A DNA stretch of 64,000 bases. It comes from CBFDBF01 sp050293315. GTDB lineage: Bacteria; Pseudomonadota; Gammaproteobacteria; Chromatiales; Chromatiaceae. Positions 59,847 to 64,000 of this stretch are shown here, piece by piece. The translations under genes were made by a program, and so were the position numbers. Each line of letters opens with the position of its first letter. Within the stretch, counting starts at the first letter, position 1. The notes beneath the pieces were generated by a model. The model was not told the origin of the DNA. It made no database searches and was given only the letters and a program-made list of their open reading frames with translations. Location: the NCBI GenBank assembly GCA_050293315.1, contig JBNKMS010000002.1, positions 1-64,000 of the forward strand, written 5' to 3'.

Positions 59847-60460
59847 GCCAACCGCTCCTCAAGTTTGGCCACCGCATCGGCGGTAACTACTACGCTGCCA
59901 AAACCGACCAGATTGACCGGATTGACATCCTCTACTCTACAGACATCAACGCCATATAGATTACGTGCCGCCAGATAGAGGTTCTCATCCGGATTATCCG
60001 CAACAATAAGCGCCCCATTCAGCTTCATCTTGTCCAGCAGCCCCAGCAACTCTTTGGTCTTTGGTGCCTCTACCTCAAGTGCGGACACTGCAACCAGCCG
60101 CTCCTGACGTACCAATTCTGAAAGGATTGAGCGCATTGCCCCGCGATACATCTTGCGATTCACCTTCTGGCTGTAATCACGCGGCTGGGCGGCAAAGGTA
60201 ACACCACCGCTGCGCCATATTGGGCTGCGGATAGTACCTGCCCGGGCCCGGCCCATACCCTTCTGGCGAAACGGCTTGGCACCACCACCAGAGACAGCAG
60301 CACGACTCTTCTGCGCCTTGGTACCGGAACGGGCACCGGCCATATAGGCGGTTACCACCTGATGCACCAGCGCCTCATTATAATCTGCGGCAAATACGGC
60401 ATCGGAGACCTTGATAGTCTTACCTTTGCTCGCGCTGCCTGCTATTGCTTTGAGGTCCAT
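59843..60460 (-). CDS. rplD: 50S ribosomal protein L4
   Basis: A 205-residue L4 whose extended loop (SGGGAKPFRQKGMGRARAGT) lines the tunnel. In E. coli L4 also represses the S10 operon through a leader before rpsJ. That leader cannot exist here, since tuf ends seven bases before rpsJ. The four-base gap to rplC suggests tight coupling. Confidence 0.96.
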   Translation of the reverse strand: MDLKAIAGSASKGKTIKVSDAVFAADYNEALVHQVVTAYMAGARSGTKAQKSRAAVSGGGAKPFRQKGMGRARAGTIRSPIWRSGGVTFAAQPRDYSQKVNRKMYRGAMRSILSELVRQERLVAVSALEVEAPKTKELLGLLDKMKLNGALIVADNPDENLYLAARNLYGVDVCRVEDVNPVNLVGFGSVVVTADAVAKLEERLA

Positions 60461-60464
60461 TACC

Positions 60465-61109
60465 TTAACCCTTGTTCAACATTTTGATGGCTGGGGTAAC
60501 AATCACATCACCACCAGGTGCACCCGGAACAGAACCCCTGACCAGCAGCAGGTTACGCTCCACATCGACTCGTACTACTTTTAGATTCTGGCTGGTACGT
60601 TTAACGTTACCCATATGGCCAGCCATCTTCTTACCCTTGAATACACGCCCAGGCGTCTGACACTGGCCGATAGATCCGAGGGCACGGTGAGATATTGAGT
60701 TACCGTGAGTAGCATCCTGCATATGAAAGTTATGTCTCTTTACGCCACCCTGGAAACCTTTACCCTTGGTGACACCACGTACATCGATAATCTGTCCTTC
60801 CTCAAAGATATCGACCTTTATCTCACTCTCGGCCTCAAGATTCTCGCCCTCATCCAGACGAAACTCCCACAGACCACGTCCAGCCTCTACCCCGGCCTTG
60901 GCCAAATGGCCTGCAGATGGCTTGTTGACCCGTGATGTCTTGCGACTACCGGTAGTAACCTGGACAGCACGATAGCCATCTACCTCTTCGGTACGCAGTT
61001 GGGTCACCCTGTTGGGCTCGGCCTCAATCACCGTTACCGGGATGGAACTGCCATCCTCGGAAAAGATGCGGGTCATACCAACTTTACGTCCAACAATTCC
61101 AATTGCCAT
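60465..61109 (-). CDS. rplC: 50S ribosomal protein L3
   Basis: A 214-residue L3, an early assembly protein reaching the peptidyl-transferase centre. MAIGIVGRKVGMTRIFSEDG, RGVTKGKGFQGGVKRHNF and the THGNSISHRALGSIGQCQTP segment, with the glutamine that PrmB can methylate, are present. Twelve bases separate it from rpsJ. Confidence 0.97.
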   Translation of the reverse strand: MAIGIVGRKVGMTRIFSEDGSSIPVTVIEAEPNRVTQLRTEEVDGYRAVQVTTGSRKTSRVNKPSAGHLAKAGVEAGRGLWEFRLDEGENLEAESEIKVDIFEEGQIIDVRGVTKGKGFQGGVKRHNFHMQDATHGNSISHRALGSIGQCQTPGRVFKGKKMAGHMGNVKRTSQNLKVVRVDVERNLLLVRGSVPGAPGGDVIVTPAIKMLNKG

Positions 61110-61121
61110 TGCTCTTCAACC

Positions 61122-61433
61122 TCAGTTCAGCTTGATCTGGACGTCTACACCAGCAGCCAGATCAAGTTTCATCAGCGCATCAACTGTCTTATCAGTTGGG
61201 TCGATGATGTCCATCAGGCGCTTGTGTGTACGAATCTCGTACTGATCACGTGCATCTTTGTTCACGTGCGGCGAAATCAGCACAGTGAATCGCTCTTTTC
61301 TCGTTGGCAGTGGGATTGGGCCACGCACCTGCGCACCAGTGCGCTTGGCGGTATCCACAATCTCACGCGCAGACTGATCGATCAAACGATGATCGAAAGC
61401 CTTCAGTCGAATTCGGATTCTCTGGTTTTCCAT
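61122..61433 (-). CDS. rpsJ: 30S ribosomal protein S10 / NusE
   Basis: A 103-residue S10, also the antitermination factor NusE. RIRIRLKAFDHRLIDQSARE, GPIPLPTRKERFTVLISPHV and YEIRTHKRLMDIIDPT are diagnostic. It starts only seven bases after the tuf stop, so the S10 genes are fused to the str operon rather than having their own leader. Confidence 0.98.
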   Translation of the reverse strand: MENQRIRIRLKAFDHRLIDQSAREIVDTAKRTGAQVRGPIPLPTRKERFTVLISPHVNKDARDQYEIRTHKRLMDIIDPTDKTVDALMKLDLAAGVDVQIKLN

Positions 61434-61440
61434 ATCTCTA

Positions 61441-62631
61441 TTACTCTATAACCTTGGAAACCACTCCGGCACCGACAGTACGGCCGCCTTCACGGATAGC
61501 AAAACGCAGACCCTCTTCCATAGCAATCGGCGCAATCAGTTTTACCGTCATCTTCACGTTGTCCCCAGGCATCACCATCTCTACTCCCTGAGGCAGCTCA
61601 CATGCTCCGGTTACGTCGGTGGTACGGAAATAAAACTGCGGACGGTAGTTGGCAAAAAACGGGGTGTGACGTCCACCCTCATCTTTGCTCAATACGTATA
61701 CCTCACACTCAAAGTGGGTGTGCGGGGTGATAGATCCAGGCTTCGCCAGTACCTGACCACGCTCCACTTCGTCTCGCTTGGTACCACGCAACAGTACGCC
61801 TACGTTGTCGCCGGCTACACCTTCGTCCAGCAGCTTGCGGAACATCTCTACGCCGGTACAGGTGGTCTTGGTGGTGTCCTTGATACCAACAATCTCGATC
61901 TCTTCACCTACCTTGATTATGCCACGCTCGATTCGACCGGTTACCACGGTACCACGACCAGAGATCGAGAATACGTCTTCAATCGGCATCAGGAAGGCTT
62001 GGTCTACATCACGCTCCGGCTCCGGAATGTATTCGTCCATCGCCTCTACCAGCTTGATGATCGCTCCGGCTCCCATATCTGAGGTATCACCCTCCAGCGC
62101 CTTTAGCGCCGATCCGGTGATGATCGGGGTGTCGTCGCCTGGGAATTCGTACATGTCCAGGAGTTCGCGTACTTCCATCTCTACCAATTCCAGTAGCTCT
62201 GCGTCGTCTACCATGTCGGCCTTGTTCAGGAATACTACGATGTAGGGTACGCCTACCTGACGTGACAGCAGGATGTGCTCTCTGGTCTGGGGCATTGGGC
62301 CGTCGGCCGCCGATACCACCAGGATCGCTCCATCCATCTGCGCCGCACCAGTGATCATGTTCTTTACATAGTCAGCGTGGCCTGGGCAGTCTACGTGGGC
62401 ATAGTGGCGAGTGGTTGACTCATACTCCACATGCGCGGTGGCAATGGTAATACCACGCTCACGCTCTTCCGGGGCGTTGTCAATCTGATCAAAGGCCTTG
62501 ACTTCACCACCGTGGGTTTCTGCCATCACCTTGGTGATCGCCGCCGTTAGCGTTGTCTTACCATGGTCTACGTGACCAATCGTTCCCACATTTACATGTG
62601 GCTTTGTGCGTTCGAATTTTTCCTTGGACAC
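61441..62631 (-). CDS. tuf: Elongation factor Tu
   Basis: A 396-residue GTPase that delivers aminoacyl-tRNA to the ribosome. G1 GHVDHGKT (19-26), G3 DCPGHADY, and G4 NKADMVDD are intact, as is the switch region with the RGITI segment. It lies 25 bases after fusA in the str operon. Many gammaproteobacteria have a second tuf elsewhere; none is in this window. Confidence 0.98.
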   Translation of the reverse strand: MSKEKFERTKPHVNVGTIGHVDHGKTTLTAAITKVMAETHGGEVKAFDQIDNAPEERERGITIATAHVEYESTTRHYAHVDCPGHADYVKNMITGAAQMDGAILVVSAADGPMPQTREHILLSRQVGVPYIVVFLNKADMVDDAELLELVEMEVRELLDMYEFPGDDTPIITGSALKALEGDTSDMGAGAIIKLVEAMDEYIPEPERDVDQAFLMPIEDVFSISGRGTVVTGRIERGIIKVGEEIEIVGIKDTTKTTCTGVEMFRKLLDEGVAGDNVGVLLRGTKRDEVERGQVLAKPGSITPHTHFECEVYVLSKDEGGRHTPFFANYRPQFYFRTTDVTGACELPQGVEMVMPGDNVKMTVKLIAPIAMEEGLRFAIREGGRTVGAGVVSKVIE

Positions 62632-62656
62632 TGTTAATTACCTCTGCTGTAGCGGC

Positions 62657-64000
62657 TTACTGTTTGTCTGCGATGGCTTCAGCAATACTGCTGGGCACTT
62701 CGCTGTATTTGGCGAATTCCATACTATAGGTGGCACGACCCTGGGTAGCGGAACGCAGGTCGGTGGCATAACCAAACATCTCGGAGAGCGGGACTTCCGC
62801 ACTGATCTGCTTGCCGCCAGGACCATCCTCCATACCCTGCACCATGCCACGACGACTGTTCAGGTCACCCATAACGTCGCCCATATAATCCTCTGGAGTA
62901 ACGACCTCGACCTTCATGATCGGCTCCAACAACACCGGCTTGGCCTTGCTCGCACCCTCTTTAAAACACATGGAGCCGGCGATCTTAAACGCCATCTCGG
63001 AAGAGTCGACATCGTGGTAGGAGCCATCGTAAAGGGTGACCTTGACGTCCACGACCGGGAACCCGGCGATGACGCCATTCTGCATCTGCTCCTGCACACC
63101 CTTATCTACCGAGGCAATATACTCCTTGGGCACAACACCGCCGACAATGGCGTTCTCAAACTCATAGCCGGCACCGGCCTCTTGTGGCTCAATCCGCAGG
63201 AAGACGTGACCATACTGACCACGACCACCGGACTGACGCACAAACTTGCCCTCTTGCTCAACCGTCTTACGGATAGTCTCGCGGTAGCTAACCTGTGGTG
63301 CACCAACATTGGCATCCACATTGAACTCGCGCCGCATACGGTCGACGATGATATCCAGATGCAGCTCACCCATACCGGCGATGATGGTCTGTCCGGACTC
63401 CTCGTCGGTATGTACACGGAAGGAGGGGTCCTCTTGCGCCAACTTGCCCAGGGCCACACCCATCTTCTCCTGGTCGCTCTTGGTCTTGGGCTCTACCGCC
63501 ACCGCGATTACCGGCTCCGGGAACTCCATACGCTCCAGGGTGATGACCTCTTTCAGGTCACACAGGGTGTCACCTGTAGTAACCTGCTTCAGGCCCACGG
63601 CAGCGGCGATATCGCCAGCCCGCACCTCTTTGATCTCTTCGCGGTCATTGGCATGCATCTGCAGGATACGTCCAACCCGCTCTTTCTTCCCCTTGACCGG
63701 GTTCAACACGGTATCACCGGAGTTGAGCACACCGGAATAGACCCGAAAGAAGGTCAAGGTACCGACATAGGGGTCGGTTGCGATCTTGAAGGCCAGCGCG
63801 GCGAACGGCTTGTCATCATCGGCTGGACGGGTCGCCTCGGTCTCGTCGGCATCATCCAGTATTCCGGCGATGGCCGGGACATCCAATGGCGAAGGCATGT
63901 AATCTATAAGTGCATCCAGCATCGCCTGAACACCCTTGTTCTTGAAGGCGGTGCCGCACAACATCGGGACGATCTCATTGTTCAGGGTGCGTGTACGCAG
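62657..64000 (-). CDS. fusA: Elongation factor G, cut by the window end (N-terminus missing)
   Basis: The C-terminal 447 codons of EF-G, the translocation GTPase. The frame runs open from the window edge (LRTRTLNNEIVPMLCGTAFK) without a start. Domain II begins near the LAFKIATDPYVGTLTFFRVY segment, domain III has EDPSFRVHTDEESGQTIIAG, and domain IV has the SGGRGQYGHVFLRIEPQ and HDVDSSEMAFKIAGS loops. The GTPase domain with its nucleotide motifs lies outside the window. It precedes tuf in the str operon. Confidence 0.97.
   Translation of the reverse strand: MRTRTLNNEIVPMLCGTAFKNKGVQAMLDALIDYMPSPLDVPAIAGILDDADETEATRPADDDKPFAALAFKIATDPYVGTLTFFRVYSGVLNSGDTVLNPVKGKKERVGRILQMHANDREEIKEVRAGDIAAAVGLKQVTTGDTLCDLKEVITLERMEFPEPVIAVAVEPKTKSDQEKMGVALGKLAQEDPSFRVHTDEESGQTIIAGMGELHLDIIVDRMRREFNVDANVGAPQVSYRETIRKTVEQEGKFVRQSGGRGQYGHVFLRIEPQEAGAGYEFENAIVGGVVPKEYIASVDKGVQEQMQNGVIAGFPVVDVKVTLYDGSYHDVDSSEMAFKIAGSMCFKEGASKAKPVLLEPIMKVEVVTPEDYMGDVMGDLNSRRGMVQGMEDGPGGKQISAEVPLSEMFGYATDLRSATQGRATYSMEFAKYSEVPSSIAEAIADKQ

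Noticed and set aside
1..64000. CRISPR arrays, tRNA or rRNA genes, insertion sequences and prophage genes
   Set aside because: I saw no regular direct repeats with spacers, no cloverleaf-like tRNA sequence, no rRNA segments and no transposase or phage proteins. A tRNA scan and covariance search would settle the RNA part.

Overview
The window is one stretch of a gammaproteobacterial chromosome. The ribosomal proteins, the miaB-phoH-ybeY-corC-lnt block, mpl-ubiX, the OxyR type and the E. coli-like YajR all point that way. GC content looks moderate. Nothing here fixes the genus. The taste for cyclic-di-GMP, DSF-like and FIST signalling, a TAXI-TRAP transporter and many housekeeping genes would fit a free-living or facultatively host-associated aquatic bacterium, but that is inference.

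Layout. 1-348: gene-free DNA with hairpins and one copy of a dispersed palindromic repeat. 349-2963: copper chaperone and copper-exporting ATPase, divergent from hemH (3062-4060). 4228-7602: a DSF-synthase-like crotonase (RpfF type) followed by a six-TM PAS-GGDEF-EAL protein. 7622-11364: ubiX, mpl, a small membrane protein and RNase D. 11373-14250: TAXI-type TRAP transporter. 14492-20631: a secreted phosphodiester-glycosidase-like protein, then lnt, corC, ybeY, phoH and miaB in one leftward operon. 20777-25098: an orphan lipoprotein, two Hsp20 chaperones behind a sigma-32-like promoter, and katG, divergent from oxyR (25252-26154). 26225-29562: rsmA and lon. 29566-30912: an AT-rich three-gene toxin-antitoxin-SecB-like chaperone (TAC) module meeting lon tail to tail. 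31280-36204: ssb, a YajR-like MFS transporter and divergent uvrA. 36212-44702: a signalling cluster (periplasmic binding protein plus CHASE-PAS-GGDEF-EAL protein; FIST sensor plus kinase; a related GAF kinase). 44741-47589: a PiT phosphate transporter, a second copy of the dispersed repeat and a helical protein of unknown function. 47823-64000: the str, S10, spc and alpha ribosomal protein operons joined in one leftward block from fusA (cut by the window end) to rplQ.

The observations most worth a second look are: (1) the TAC module, with a palindrome inside its promoter spacer and a near-leaderless toxin start; (2) the RpfF-like synthase next to a membrane PAS-GGDEF-EAL protein, which suggests a one-operon fatty-acid-signal to c-di-GMP circuit; (3) the binding protein/CHASE-GGDEF-EAL pair; (4) two related histidine kinases without response regulators, one of which starts in the tail of a missing PAS domain; (5) a one-base frameshift in essential rplN, probably a sequence error; (6) an inverted repeat pair 46 kb apart whose hairpin stem shows a compensatory base change.
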